Assembly (NCBI GenBank): GCA_050746185.1
Contig: JBOGLA010000013.1
Location: forward strand, 1 to 64,000
Reading direction: 5' to 3'
Length of the DNA: 64,000 nucleotides
Source of the DNA: PALSA-188 sp050746185
Lineage (GTDB): Bacteria > Acidobacteriota > Terriglobia > Terriglobales > Acidobacteriaceae
Shown here: piece by piece, positions 33,495 through 43,427 of the stretch
Layout of the letters: each line of letters begins with the position of its first letter
How positions within the stretch are numbered: the first letter of the stretch is position 1
Notes under the pieces: model-generated
What the model saw: only the letters and a program-made list of their open reading frames with translations
Databases searched by the model: none
What the model was told of the DNA's origin: nothing
Translations under genes and position numbers: made by a program

Positions 33495-34961
33495 GTGAAT
33501 CTCTATGTAGATGTTCTGATCGGCATCGTCGCGGTCCTGCTCGGCGTCAGCATTTTTCGCAGCCGCATGGTGAAGAATAAGGCGGACTTTTTTGTTGCGG
33601 GACGCAGTCTGCCTTCGTATGTGCTGATCGCCACGCTGCTGTGCTCATGGATAGGCGCGGGGAGCCTCTTCGCGGGCGCCGAAAACGCATTTAAGAATGG
33701 GTTCGCCGCGCTGTGGCAGCCAGCGGGAGGATGGGCGGGCCTGCTCATCATTTATTTTGTTGCGCCGCGAGCGCGAAAATTTGCGCAATATACACTGCCC
33801 GATTTGCTGGAGACCCGCTACAACGCGACTGCACGGGTGCTCGGAACCATCGCGATTCTATTCGCTTATACCGCGATCACCTCGTATCAATTGAAGGGCG
33901 GCGGAGACATTCTTCATCTCGCAACCGGCATAGACAACACGGTGGGCATGTACATTGTCGCGGGATTCGTGATTGTGTTCACGGCCATGGCGGGCATGTC
34001 ATCGGTGGCGTATCTGGATTTATTTATTGGAGTGCTGGTGACCGGAACCACGCTGGTCGCGACCCCAATGCTGTTCCACGAAGTGGGTGGTTGGGCGGGG
34101 CTGCACGCCGCATTGCCTCCGGACCGGTTCCAGGTATTGGGACACCTCACTTTCACCCGCGCGATGGAATTTTTTGTTCCTACATTCCTGCTCATGCTGG
34201 GGAACCAGAGCATGTATCAGAAATTCTTTTCGGCGAAGTCCGCAAAAGACGCTAAAGTCGCGGTTGCCGGATGGATTGTGGGGACGCTATTTCTGGAGAC
34301 CGTAATTATCGCGATAGCGGTGATTGGGACGGCGATGTTCGGCACGAATCCTGAAGTGGCGGACAAGCCACGCGAGATGATTCCATTTGTAGCCCGCCAT
34401 GGCATGCCCGCGCTGATGGGGGCGCTCCTGATGGGATCCATTTTCGCGAAGGTGATTTCCACGGCTAATAATTTTCTATTTTCTCCCGCGACGAACCTGA
34501 TCAATGACGTTTACATACGGTTCATTAATAAAGATGCATCGCAGGCGAAAATCCTGCTGCTGTCGCGCATAATGGTTCTGTTGCTGGGCTTGTTCGCGCT
34601 GGCGCAGGGCGCGTACTGGACTTCTGTGCTGGCGATGGCGCTATACGCTTACACTATTTATTCCGCGGCGATCACCCCGGTGGTAATGGCGGCGTTTTTT
34701 TGGAAGCGGGCAACTGCCGCGGGAGCGGTCTGGTCTATCGCCGTGGGAACGGCCGTGACGATCGCATGGAACTATGGCGGGAAGCATTTTCTGCCCCCGG
34801 CATGGGCGGAGCGGGATGCCATCTTCCCGGCGCTGGTGGTGTCGGTGCTGGCGCTGGTAATCGTGAGTCTGGCGACGAAGGCCCCGAGTCCCGAGAAGTG
34901 GAAGCCTTTCATCGCGGAGACTGAAGAAATTATGGGCGCCCCAACGCCGCAGAATTCATAA
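33495..34961 (+). CDS. Sodium:solute symporter
   Basis: 488 residues with about 13 membrane helices, from a GTG at 33495. Family signs include an early FFVAGRSLPSYVLIATLLC, then WIGAGSLFAGAENAFKNG and a GMSSVAYLDLFIGVLV helix. Such proteins import sugars, proline, pantothenate or similar solutes with sodium; which one is not clear here. The gene is downstream of the aldo/keto reductase on the same strand and may share a message. Confidence 0.9.
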   Translation: MNLYVDVLIGIVAVLLGVSIFRSRMVKNKADFFVAGRSLPSYVLIATLLCSWIGAGSLFAGAENAFKNGFAALWQPAGGWAGLLIIYFVAPRARKFAQYTLPDLLETRYNATARVLGTIAILFAYTAITSYQLKGGGDILHLATGIDNTVGMYIVAGFVIVFTAMAGMSSVAYLDLFIGVLVTGTTLVATPMLFHEVGGWAGLHAALPPDRFQVLGHLTFTRAMEFFVPTFLLMLGNQSMYQKFFSAKSAKDAKVAVAGWIVGTLFLETVIIAIAVIGTAMFGTNPEVADKPREMIPFVARHGMPALMGALLMGSIFAKVISTANNFLFSPATNLINDVYIRFINKDASQAKILLLSRIMVLLLGLFALAQGAYWTSVLAMALYAYTIYSAAITPVVMAAFFWKRATAAGAVWSIAVGTAVTIAWNYGGKHFLPPAWAERDAIFPALVVSVLALVIVSLATKAPSPEKWKPFIAETEEIMGAPTPQNS

Positions 34962-34985
34962 GCGATGATATAAGCGAACCGGGCG

Positions 34986-36080
34986 CTACGTATTGCCGTC
35001 GGCGTATTCCGCATTCGCGCTTGGCTGCAATTTCTGACGCAAGTGGGTGGCGATCTGCTGGCCGTGAAAGCGTCCATTTTCGATGAATATCTCGTTGGTT
35101 CTCGATCCCGCCACGATTACCCCCGCGACATAAATTCCGGGCACATTCGATTCAAGCGTCACCGGATCGCAGACCGGCCTGCACAACTCCGGCGAAAGCT
35201 CGATGCCCATGGCGCGCAGAAAATCGTAGTCGGGATGGTATCCCGTCAAAGCAAACACGAAATCGTTCTTCACCTCAATCACGCCGTCCGGAGTGCTGAG
35301 TACGGCGTAATCCGCGCCGATTTCCTGCACGGTCGTGCTGAAATACGCAGAGACCTCGCCATTTCTGATGCGATTTTCGATATCCGGCAGAATCCAATAC
35401 TTAACATGATTGTGCAGCTTGGTGCCTCGATGGACCAGCGTAACCCGCGCTCCATGCCGCCAGAAATCCAGGCTCGCAATGGCCGCTGAATTCTTCCCTC
35501 CGATCACCAGAACGTCAGTATCGAAAAACGGATGCGGCTCGCGGTAGTAATGAAATACCTTGGATAAATCCTCTCCCGGAATTCCCAAATAATTTGGCAG
35601 GTCGTAATAGCCCGTGGCGACGATCAATTTGCGCGCCTGATAATCGTAGATGCGTCCCAGGCGGTCGCTGGTAGTGACCTGAAACTCGCCGTCGGTACCT
35701 GAAACGGTCTCCACTTTTTGGTACTGGCGAATCGGCAAGCGATAGTGTTCGGCCACTTTCCGGTAGTACTCCAATGCTTCCTGGCGCGTGGGCTTTTGAT
35801 TCGCGGTGCTGAAAGGGATGTCGCCGATTTCAAGCAGCTCCGGCGTGGTGAAGAATGTCATGTTCGCGGGATAGTTGTAGATCGAATTGACGACGCATCC
35901 CTTGTCAATGACGATCGCCCGAAAGCCGGCCCGTTGCGCCTCGATTCCGCAGGCAAGACCGGTTGGACCGGCGCCGATTACGAGAACATCAACGCGCGTC
36001 TCGGGAACAGGTTCGATTTGGGCACGCGGCAGTGTATCGGGAATTTCCTTCGCGGCCTCGGAGATTTGTTTGTTGTGCAA
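34986..36080 (-). CDS. ypdA: YpdA-type bacillithiol disulfide reductase
   Basis: About 364 residues of a pyridine nucleotide-disulfide oxidoreductase without the CxxC pair. FAD site: VLVIGAGPTGLACGIEAQRAG. NADPH site: VLVIGGKNSAAIASLDFWRHG. The phrase NSIYNYPANMTFFTTPELLEIG is characteristic of YpdA (Bdr), which reduces bacillithiol disulfide in the cytoplasm. I choose the TTG at 36080 because the 42 codons before it (start at 36206) are not protein-like and run through a repeat; the true start is uncertain. No bshA/bshB/bshC genes lie in the window. Confidence 0.88.
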   Translation of the reverse strand: MHNKQISEAAKEIPDTLPRAQIEPVPETRVDVLVIGAGPTGLACGIEAQRAGFRAIVIDKGCVVNSIYNYPANMTFFTTPELLEIGDIPFSTANQKPTRQEALEYYRKVAEHYRLPIRQYQKVETVSGTDGEFQVTTSDRLGRIYDYQARKLIVATGYYDLPNYLGIPGEDLSKVFHYYREPHPFFDTDVLVIGGKNSAAIASLDFWRHGARVTLVHRGTKLHNHVKYWILPDIENRIRNGEVSAYFSTTVQEIGADYAVLSTPDGVIEVKNDFVFALTGYHPDYDFLRAMGIELSPELCRPVCDPVTLESNVPGIYVAGVIVAGSRTNEIFIENGRFHGQQIATHLRQKLQPSANAEYADGNT

Positions 36081-36192
36081 TGAATCGCATCCCTGGCGCT
36101 GGAAGTGGATGAGAGTGGAAGAGAAGAATTTTAGCACGTGGCTAAGGGGGAAGGGTCCGGCGGCGGAATAGCTGGGATTTCTAATTCGATTG

Positions 36193-36267
36193 ACCACAAA
36201 GGACACGAAGGTACACGAAGAAAACCCGTTAGATTTAACCTTCGTGCAACTTCGTGTCCTTTGTGGT
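36193..36267. repeat. Long inverted repeat, 18-bp arms
   Basis: ACCACAAAGGACACGAAG (36193-36210) pairs exactly with CTTCGTGTCCTTTGTGGT (36250-36267). A diverged half copy (CTTTGTGTCCTTCGTGG) lies at about 46911-46927. It is a dispersed palindromic element upstream of fumC and ypdA. Confidence 0.85.
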
Positions 36268-36369
36268 GAATTGATCCTCGCGCAGGATCGGGAACCCCCG
36301 CTCGAGCACAGGTTCGCCTTGTTATAATTCGGAGTTCCCCGATCAATCGTCGTTCTTATCTGGATTCAA

Positions 36370-37782
36370 ATGCCAATTTCCGCCAAACCCGCCGCTCGCA
36401 CCCGTACTGAATCCGATAGCATGGGACAAATCGAGGTCCCGGCCAATGTCTATTGGGGAGCTCAAACCCAACGGTCGCTCCTGCATTTCAATATCGGCCG
36501 CGACACCATGCCGCCGGAATTGATTCGTGCCTTCGGCATTCTGAAAAAAGCGTGCGCGCTGGTGAATCAGGATCTCGGCAAGCTTTCCGCCGACAAGGCA
36601 AAGCTCATTGTTCAAGCCGCTGACGAGATCATCGCCGACAAACTTGACGATCAGTTTCCGCTACGGATTTGGCAAACGGGGAGCGGCACGCAGACCAATA
36701 TGAACGTCAACGAAGTCATCTCCAACCGCGCCATTGAACTGGCGGGCGGAGAAATGGGATCGAAGCAGCCAATTCATCCCAACGACGACGTCAACATGTC
36801 GCAGTCATCGAACGATACGTTTCCGACAGCGATGTACATTGCGGCGGCGGAACGGGTGAAGAACGCGCTGATTCCCGCAGTCAGGAATGTTCACGATGCC
36901 ATCGCAGCGAAGGCAAAGGAATTCAAAGATGTAGTCAAGATCGGACGCACCCATTTGCAGGACGCCGTGCCGCTCACCGTCGGGCAGGAGTTTGGCGGGT
37001 GGGCGTCGCTGCTGGAGCGCGACATCAAGCGCCTGGAGCAGGTTCTCGACGGCCTCTACGATCTCGCCATCGGAGGAACGGCGGTGGGTACAGGCCTGAA
37101 TGCCCCGCCTGAATTTGCCGAACGCGCCGCGAAGAAAATCGCCGAACTCACTGGACTTCCTTTTTGTTCCCATCCCAATAAATTCGCGGCGCTGTCCGCG
37201 CATGATGAAATCGTCTTTGCGCAGGGCGGGTTGGAGACGCTGGCCGCGTCGTTCATGAAAATCTCGAACGACATCCGCTGGCTGGCTTCCGGCCCGCGTT
37301 GCGGCCTCGGCGAACTTTCCATCCCCGAGAACGAGCCGGGATCATCCATCATGCCCGGCAAGGTCAATCCGACCCAGTGCGAAGCCATGACCATGGTTTG
37401 CGCGCAAGTACACGGCGCGACGGCCGCGGTCGGATTCGCGGGCTCGCAAGGCAACTTCGAGCTTAACGTTTTCAAGCCAGTGATCATTTACAACTTCCTT
37501 CATTCGGTCACGCTGCTTACTGACGCATGCCACGGCTATGTCGAATACATGATCAAGGGGATTGAAGTTGATCGCACGAAAGTTGATTGGTACGTGAAGA
37601 ATTCGCTGATGCTGGTGACGGCGCTGGCGCCGAAGGTCGGATACGACAAAGCCGCCAAAATCGCGCACACAGCGCATGTGGAGAAGACAAGCCTCTTTGA
37701 GGCCGCGCTGAAGCTAGGGTATTTAACCAAGGAAGAATTCGACGATTTAATGAAGCCGGAAAAAATGACGAAGCCGTCCTAG
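36370..37782 (+). CDS. fumC: Fumarate hydratase, class II
   Basis: 470 residues; hydrates fumarate to malate in the citric acid cycle, iron-free. Signatures: GSGTQTNMNVNEVISNRA, HPNDDVNMSQSSNDTFPTAM and the fumarase loop GSSIMPGKVNPTQCEAMTM with the catalytic Ser. The last 60 residues match the family C-terminus. Start MPISAKPAARTRTESDSMG carries about ten extra residues before the usual TESDSMG. It is convergent with the EamA gene, eight bases away. Confidence 0.96.
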   Translation: MPISAKPAARTRTESDSMGQIEVPANVYWGAQTQRSLLHFNIGRDTMPPELIRAFGILKKACALVNQDLGKLSADKAKLIVQAADEIIADKLDDQFPLRIWQTGSGTQTNMNVNEVISNRAIELAGGEMGSKQPIHPNDDVNMSQSSNDTFPTAMYIAAAERVKNALIPAVRNVHDAIAAKAKEFKDVVKIGRTHLQDAVPLTVGQEFGGWASLLERDIKRLEQVLDGLYDLAIGGTAVGTGLNAPPEFAERAAKKIAELTGLPFCSHPNKFAALSAHDEIVFAQGGLETLAASFMKISNDIRWLASGPRCGLGELSIPENEPGSSIMPGKVNPTQCEAMTMVCAQVHGATAAVGFAGSQGNFELNVFKPVIIYNFLHSVTLLTDACHGYVEYMIKGIEVDRTKVDWYVKNSLMLVTALAPKVGYDKAAKIAHTAHVEKTSLFEAALKLGYLTKEEFDDLMKPEKMTKPS

Positions 37783-37790
37783 CGCTCTAG

Positions 37791-38744
37791 TCACTCCGCT
37801 TCCGCAACCGACAATTCGGCGCGCTCCTGCCTTCCACTGCTTTTCTTCGGTGTCGTCGTAATCGTTATCACGCTGGCCAGGATCAGCAGCGTTCCCAACA
37901 GGGTGCGGCGGCCGAGGGCTTCCCCTCCGACAAAGTATCCAAGAATGACCGCAACCACCGGATTTACGTATGCGTACGTGCCAACCCGGGTGGGAGATTC
38001 GTAATGAAGCAGCCAGACGTATGCAGTGAATCCCGCAATTGAGCCTGCAATGATCAGGTAGATGAGCGCGAACCATGCTGTCGGCGAAACTGCTCGCGGA
38101 TGAAACCCCGTGAATTCGCCGGTAACCGCCGCCAGCAAAAATAATTGAACTCCTCCGGTGAGCATTTGGGCGGCTGCGCTCATGGGCTTCGAATCAGGCA
38201 AAGGGATGCGGCGGGTAAGAATCGCGGCCACCGACCAACTGAAGGAAGCAAGGATCAAGGCAGTAGCGCCGACGCGGTCAATCGGAACTCCGCCGAGGCT
38301 TAGCGAGTGATTCATCAGCACGGCGACGCCGCCAATCCCAATCAGCAGAGCCAGCCCCAGGCGAAACGTAAGGCGTTGCGTTCGCAGAAAAACAATTTCG
38401 AGGAGGGTCATAAATACCGGGATGCTGGCCAGTATGACGGCTGCAATGCCCGACGGCACTCGCTGCTCAGCCCAGAACAGACAACCGTAGTCGAGAAGAA
38501 AAATTACACTTCCCAACAGAGTCGCGCCCACCCATTGCCGCCGGGTTGGCGAGGCAGTCCCGGTGGCGCGCAACCATGCGTAGAGAATTATTCCGGCGGC
38601 AAAGAAACGAAGCCCTGCCAGGAGAAATGGAGGTACTTCGTGCACGCCGACGCGAATGGCGAGAAACGTGGATCCCCATACAAAATAAATAGTGGCGAAC
38701 GCCAGAAGAATTTTCCACGAGGCCGGGCGCGCGACGTTTTCCAT
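37791..38744 (-). CDS. EamA-family (DMT) transporter
   Basis: 317 residues, ten membrane helices arranged as two EamA repeats. The N-terminal repeat starts TIYFVWGSTFLAIRVGVHEVPPF cut here to FVWGSTFLAIRVG, as in YedA, and the second repeat has WLLHYESPTRVGTYAYVNPV. These proteins export amino acids or other metabolites from the cytoplasm; substrate unknown. It is divergent from the GH39 gene. Confidence 0.9.
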   Translation of the reverse strand: MENVARPASWKILLAFATIYFVWGSTFLAIRVGVHEVPPFLLAGLRFFAAGIILYAWLRATGTASPTRRQWVGATLLGSVIFLLDYGCLFWAEQRVPSGIAAVILASIPVFMTLLEIVFLRTQRLTFRLGLALLIGIGGVAVLMNHSLSLGGVPIDRVGATALILASFSWSVAAILTRRIPLPDSKPMSAAAQMLTGGVQLFLLAAVTGEFTGFHPRAVSPTAWFALIYLIIAGSIAGFTAYVWLLHYESPTRVGTYAYVNPVVAVILGYFVGGEALGRRTLLGTLLILASVITITTTPKKSSGRQERAELSVAEAE

Positions 38745-38904
38745 GGCTGATATAGATGATTGAGGAATGGAAAAAAATGCACTTACTCAGCTGATTATGA
38801 ATCAAGAGGGCGTTCGATTTTCGGAACGTCGCATGTCGGGCCAAGTTATTTCTGTGTTATCAATAAAGGCCGCCTTGAAACAGCTCCCAAAGAGAGATTC
38901 GAAT

Positions 38905-40653
38905 ATGCGTTTTTGCGTTGCAGGTGCTTGCAGACAAAAATTGGCACTGCCTCGAAGACCAAGACAATCTCGCATAAAGCGGCACGCCATCGCGATTGGG
39001 GTCGTGCTGATGTTTCTTGTTCCGGCGATTTTCGCGCAGGAACAGGGCTCCCCGGTCTCCATCAGTGTGGATCTCGCAAAGGCAGGTGGTGACCTCCCGT
39101 CGGTGTGGAGTTTTTTTGGATACGACGAGCCAAACTATACCTATAGCCCGCATGGCAAAAAGCTCCTGCATGAATTGGTCTTGTTAAGCCCAGTACCCGT
39201 TTATATTCGCACGCACAATTTGCTGACCAGCGGCGATGGCGTGGGCTCCCTGAAGTGGGGATCAACCAATGCATACACTGAGGATTCAAAGGGGAACCCT
39301 GTCTACAGCTGGGTCATCCTGGATAAGATTTTCGACGCCTACCGCGAAGCGGGAGTGAAGCCTTTGATTGAACTTGGCTTCATGCCCGAGGCGCTCTCCA
39401 CGCACCCCATACCCTACAAGCACAGTTGGCCCACAGGCGAGTTCGAAACCGGCTGGAGCTATCCGCCAAAGGACTACAAGAAGTGGAGCGATCTGATTTA
39501 CGCATTCACCCGTCATTTGCTCCAGCGGTATGGAGATGCGGAAGTTAAGACGTGGCTTTGGGAGGTGTGGAACGAGCCTGACGGAATCTATTGGAAGGGC
39601 ACGACCGATGATTACTTTAAGCTATATGATTACTCCGCCGATGCTGTTCTCCGTGCCTTGCCATCGGCAAGAGTAGGCGGTCCGGACACCACCGGGCCAT
39701 CGGGGGAACACGCTGCTGAATTTCTACGACGATTTCTGACGCATTGCGCGCACGAAAAGAATTTCGCTACGGGTCGCACCGGTTCGCCATTAGCCTTTAT
39801 CAGTTTCCATCCCAAGGGCCGGCCTGAGATGGTGGACGGCCACGTTCGCATGGGTATGGCGACCCAGTTGAGGGCGATTGATTCAGGTTTCAAGATTGTC
39901 GCTAGCTTCGCTGAGTGGAAAAATACGCCCATCATTCTGGGAGAGAACGATCCTGAAGGGTGCGCCGCCTGCTCGGCCAAAAACCATCCGCAGAACGCAT
40001 ACCGGAACGGGCCATTGTTCCCGACCTATACGGCTGTTGTCCTGAACGCCATTTTTGACCTTGCAAAGCAGGAACATGTTCGCTGCGACGGAGCGGTCAC
40101 GTGGTCCTTCCAATTCGACGATCAACCGTATTTTGATGGGTTGCGGCAATTGGCCACGAACGGAATTGACAAGCCAATTCTCAACGCGTTTCGCATGCTC
40201 GGACTTATGGGCAGCGCCCGTGTGTCACTGATCAGCGGCGCAAACATTCCCGCATCGGAAATTCAGCAGTCTGGCGTAACGGCCGCGCCGGATGTGAGCG
40301 GTCTCGCGGCGCGTCGGGAGCGCGAAGTGGACGTGCTCCTTTGGAATTATCACGATGAGGATCTGCCTGCGCCCGACGCCGAGGTCAATCTCACGCTTGC
40401 GCATCTTCCCCAGGCGGCCAAAGCGCTGGTTGAGTACTATCGCATTGACCTCACGCACAGCAATTCCTTCACTGCGTGGAAGCAAATGGGATCTCCCCAA
40501 CAACCGACGGTCGAACAATATGCGGAATTGGAACAAGCAGGGCAGCTACAACTCTTGGCATCGCCGTCCTGGATAAAAATTCAGAATGGCAAGCTAAGTA
40601 CGCATACCCGATTGCTGAGGGAATCACTTTCGTTGATGCGCATCAGCTGGTGA
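38905..40653 (+). CDS. Glycoside hydrolase family 39 (beta-xylosidase-like), exported
   Basis: About 582 residues from the ATG at 38905; a signal segment (IAIGVVLMFLVPAIFAQ) follows a basic N-terminus. The GH39 barrel has the acid/base Glu in WEVWNEPDGIYW and the nucleophile region in TPIILGENDPEG. Typical phrases PVYIRTHNLLTSGDG and WSFQFDDQPYFDGLRQLATNG are intact. The C-terminal beta domain ends RESLSLMRISW, as in relatives, so there is no frameshift at the end. It probably removes xylose or related sugars from plant polymers in the periplasm. Earlier in-frame starts (38767) are less likely. Confidence 0.85.
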   Translation: MRFCVAGACRQKLALPRRPRQSRIKRHAIAIGVVLMFLVPAIFAQEQGSPVSISVDLAKAGGDLPSVWSFFGYDEPNYTYSPHGKKLLHELVLLSPVPVYIRTHNLLTSGDGVGSLKWGSTNAYTEDSKGNPVYSWVILDKIFDAYREAGVKPLIELGFMPEALSTHPIPYKHSWPTGEFETGWSYPPKDYKKWSDLIYAFTRHLLQRYGDAEVKTWLWEVWNEPDGIYWKGTTDDYFKLYDYSADAVLRALPSARVGGPDTTGPSGEHAAEFLRRFLTHCAHEKNFATGRTGSPLAFISFHPKGRPEMVDGHVRMGMATQLRAIDSGFKIVASFAEWKNTPIILGENDPEGCAACSAKNHPQNAYRNGPLFPTYTAVVLNAIFDLAKQEHVRCDGAVTWSFQFDDQPYFDGLRQLATNGIDKPILNAFRMLGLMGSARVSLISGANIPASEIQQSGVTAAPDVSGLAARREREVDVLLWNYHDEDLPAPDAEVNLTLAHLPQAAKALVEYYRIDLTHSNSFTAWKQMGSPQQPTVEQYAELEQAGQLQLLASPSWIKIQNGKLSTHTRLLRESLSLMRISW

Positions 40654-40758
40654 GTGGACCTATTTTTGCGCCGCTAAATCGAGCCTCCGCCTTTCTTCAA
40701 GTCTACGTTCCCTTCACCGGCGTGGCCCATTTCAAGCCTACTCTTGGCTCGAGTACCC

Positions 40759-43230
40759 TCAATCATCGGCAGGATCGAACTCTTTCTTGTTTTCCTCCCA
40801 GCGCTGGCGAACCTCAGCCATGATGGCCTGATACTCCGGTTCATTCCTCAGACTATTGAAATTCTTGTCTCGCTCAAACCAAGGATAGTTGACGTCTCCG
40901 AGCTCAACCGTGCGTTTAAGCCATTCCAGGGAATGCTGCTTGTCGCCAAGCAGAGCATAAATTCCAGCCTCGTAATAGGCGCCATCGCCATCAATGAGCT
41001 GTTCTGGACGGTATTTCAACAGTTTTGGGTCGATCTTTTGCGGTTCGTTGCGGGATGCGTAAACGAATGCTGCCAGTAACCGGGCATCGTCGTCGGAGGA
41101 ATCGCGACCGAGCGCAACCGCTCTGTCCACGTCCGCTTCGGCTTCAGTGATCTGTCCTTGATAGTAGAGAAACTCACCAAGATGGGCGAGCGCTTTGTAT
41201 TGATTCGGATTGTTCGCCAACACCTGCCGCATTTCCTCTTCCGCCTCATGCGCTTTGCCGATGTAGAGAAGCATGCGAGCGTGCATCCAGTGAGGCTGGG
41301 AAGGCGCTGGATTCAATTCGACTGCCCGGCGCATAGCTTGCTCTGCGAGCTCATTGAGACCCGCGTAGTAGTATGAGTATCCCAGCGTTTGCCAGGCCCT
41401 TTCATTGTTTGGCACCAGTGCAACCGCCCGCTTCAGAAGAGGGATAGCCTCTTGCTCCCGGCCTTGTTCGGCATACGCACCGCCTAGAGCAATCAACGCT
41501 TCGGCTGACTGCGGATTGATCTTCACCGCGTTCTGTGCCGCAACCACGGCGCGTTTCAGATTCGCCGCGCCATCCTTAGCAAAGTTCGCGCTCTGCATCA
41601 TGTCAAACCCCGCAAGCAGCGCATAGGCGTCTCCGAAATTCGAATCCAACGAAATCGCACGCGTAAGCAGACGCTCGCCGTTTTCGATACTGTCGAGCCG
41701 AGAATGCATTAGATATTCGTTGTGATAGAAGCGCGCTTGCAAATAGTCGTTATAAGCTTCCACGTTCGTCGTCGCCGGTTTTTGTATTGCCTCTTGCTCA
41801 GTGGGAGAGATTTCGATCTTGAGGCCTTCGACCACTTTGCTCGCGATTTGGTCCTCAAAGCTCAGTATGTCTGCGTTCCGCAGATCGTAACGTTGCGACC
41901 ATTTGGTGGTTCCGGTGCGGCCGTCGATCAGTTGAACCGTTACCCGAATTACCTGCGAGGAACGCTGGTATGTGCCTTCGAGGATGCTATCCACACCCAA
42001 TGCTTTGGCGACTTCCGTTGGATCTGGAGTTTCTTTCGCATACTTCAAGACAGATGTCGTCGGCCTCACGGCCAGGTTCTGCAATGAGGTTAAGCGGCTT
42101 ATGATGGCGTCGGTGATTCCGATGGCCCAGTTATCACTCGTTGCTTCTGAAATGTCGTGGAATGGAAGCACCGCAATGGTTTGCGGAGAGCTCGTTGAAG
42201 CCATCTTGACGGCTTGCGGGGAGTGATCACGCGAGTAGTAAATCCGAAGTGAGGCGCCAGCCAGAAGCGCGAGCAGCAATCCCGCCGCAGTTAAGATCAG
42301 CGGCATCCGATGACGGCGCCCTTTGCGTGATTCTGTCGTTTCCGAGGGGAGTTTCAGCATCTGTGACTCGCTATCGCGCTTCAACCGCTTGAGATCGGCT
42401 CTTAGTTCTGTGGCAGACTGGTAACGAACGTCGCGATCTTTTTCCAAAGCCTTGCAGATGATATCTTCCAACTTCGATGGGAGATCGGGATTCAGTCGCA
42501 CCGGGCCAGCGGGCATTTTGTGAAGGATGGAATCGCAGATTGCACCCGAACCTTCCCCGCGAAAAGGCAACACGCCTGTAGCCATTTCATACAGCACGAC
42601 TCCAAAGGAGAACAGATCGGTCCGCGGGTCCAGATCCTTGGCTAAAACTTGCTCGGGCGACATGTAAGCAACTGTCCCCATAGTGCTGCCCGGACTTGTC
42701 AGATGTTCCTCATTTACAGAAGTAGCCGTAACCTCGACCGACACCGCTTCCGGTTTGCGCGCAGCAACTTTGGCCAGGCCGAAATCGAGAATTTTGGCAT
42801 GTCCTCGCGTGGTGACGAAAATATTCGCCGGCTTGATGTCGCGATGAACGATGCCTTTTGCATGAGCGGCGTCGAGCGCGTCCGCAACCTCGATGCCTAT
42901 ATCCAGGATGCGTTCCAGTTCCATCGGCCGACTGGCAATCAGGTGCTTCAGCGTCGCGCCGTCGAGAAACTCCATCACGATGAATGCCTGGCCGTTTTCC
43001 TCGCCAATATCGTAAATCGTGCAGATATTGGGATGATTCAGCGCGGATGCGGCCTTGGCCTCGCGGCGAAACCGTTCCAGGGCCTGGCGGTCCTGAGCTA
43101 CGTTTTCGGGTAAGAATTTCAGGGCGACGAAGCGATCAAGGCGAGTGTCCTCAGCCTTGTATACGACCCCCATTCCCCCGCCGCCGAGCTTTTCGATAAT
43201 GCGGTAGTGCGAGATGGTTCGCTCAATCAT
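40759..43230 (-). CDS. Serine/threonine protein kinase with TPR repeats
   Basis: About 823 residues. The kinase domain (residues 1-270) has IIEKLGGGGMGVVYKAED, the ATP Lys in VALKFLP, catalytic HRDIKPANIF and metal-binding DFGLA. One membrane helix near 310-330 (MPLILTAAGLLLALLAGASL) anchors it. The outer part starts with a TolB-N/FlgO-like domain (IAVLPFHDISEATSDNWAIG, then GVDSILEGTYQ) and ends with about eight TPR repeats. It likely senses envelope signals by protein contact and phosphorylates cytoplasmic targets. Such kinases are frequent in acidobacteria. The start is at 43230 or four codons earlier. Confidence 0.92.
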   Translation of the reverse strand: MIERTISHYRIIEKLGGGGMGVVYKAEDTRLDRFVALKFLPENVAQDRQALERFRREAKAASALNHPNICTIYDIGEENGQAFIVMEFLDGATLKHLIASRPMELERILDIGIEVADALDAAHAKGIVHRDIKPANIFVTTRGHAKILDFGLAKVAARKPEAVSVEVTATSVNEEHLTSPGSTMGTVAYMSPEQVLAKDLDPRTDLFSFGVVLYEMATGVLPFRGEGSGAICDSILHKMPAGPVRLNPDLPSKLEDIICKALEKDRDVRYQSATELRADLKRLKRDSESQMLKLPSETTESRKGRRHRMPLILTAAGLLLALLAGASLRIYYSRDHSPQAVKMASTSSPQTIAVLPFHDISEATSDNWAIGITDAIISRLTSLQNLAVRPTTSVLKYAKETPDPTEVAKALGVDSILEGTYQRSSQVIRVTVQLIDGRTGTTKWSQRYDLRNADILSFEDQIASKVVEGLKIEISPTEQEAIQKPATTNVEAYNDYLQARFYHNEYLMHSRLDSIENGERLLTRAISLDSNFGDAYALLAGFDMMQSANFAKDGAANLKRAVVAAQNAVKINPQSAEALIALGGAYAEQGREQEAIPLLKRAVALVPNNERAWQTLGYSYYYAGLNELAEQAMRRAVELNPAPSQPHWMHARMLLYIGKAHEAEEEMRQVLANNPNQYKALAHLGEFLYYQGQITEAEADVDRAVALGRDSSDDDARLLAAFVYASRNEPQKIDPKLLKYRPEQLIDGDGAYYEAGIYALLGDKQHSLEWLKRTVELGDVNYPWFERDKNFNSLRNEPEYQAIMAEVRQRWEENKKEFDPADD

Positions 43231-43427
43231 CCACTTAATCAATCATTGCGTCTGCTCAATCGTCGGACTGCGCCATGTTAGGCGGGTCCTGCCGGGCAAG
43301 TCAATGAATGAGCAAGCCCACTGATCCGAACTGTCCCTGGGTCCAAGAGAAATGCGATGGGCGGCGCGTGAAAGTTTCATATCACACATCACCCTTGGCG
43401 CCAATCGGGATGACGTTTGGACTCTCT

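Noticed and set aside
40560..40830. Frameshift at the end of the GH39 gene
   Set aside because: The C-terminus RESLSLMRISW agrees with the usual family ending, so the frame is intact.
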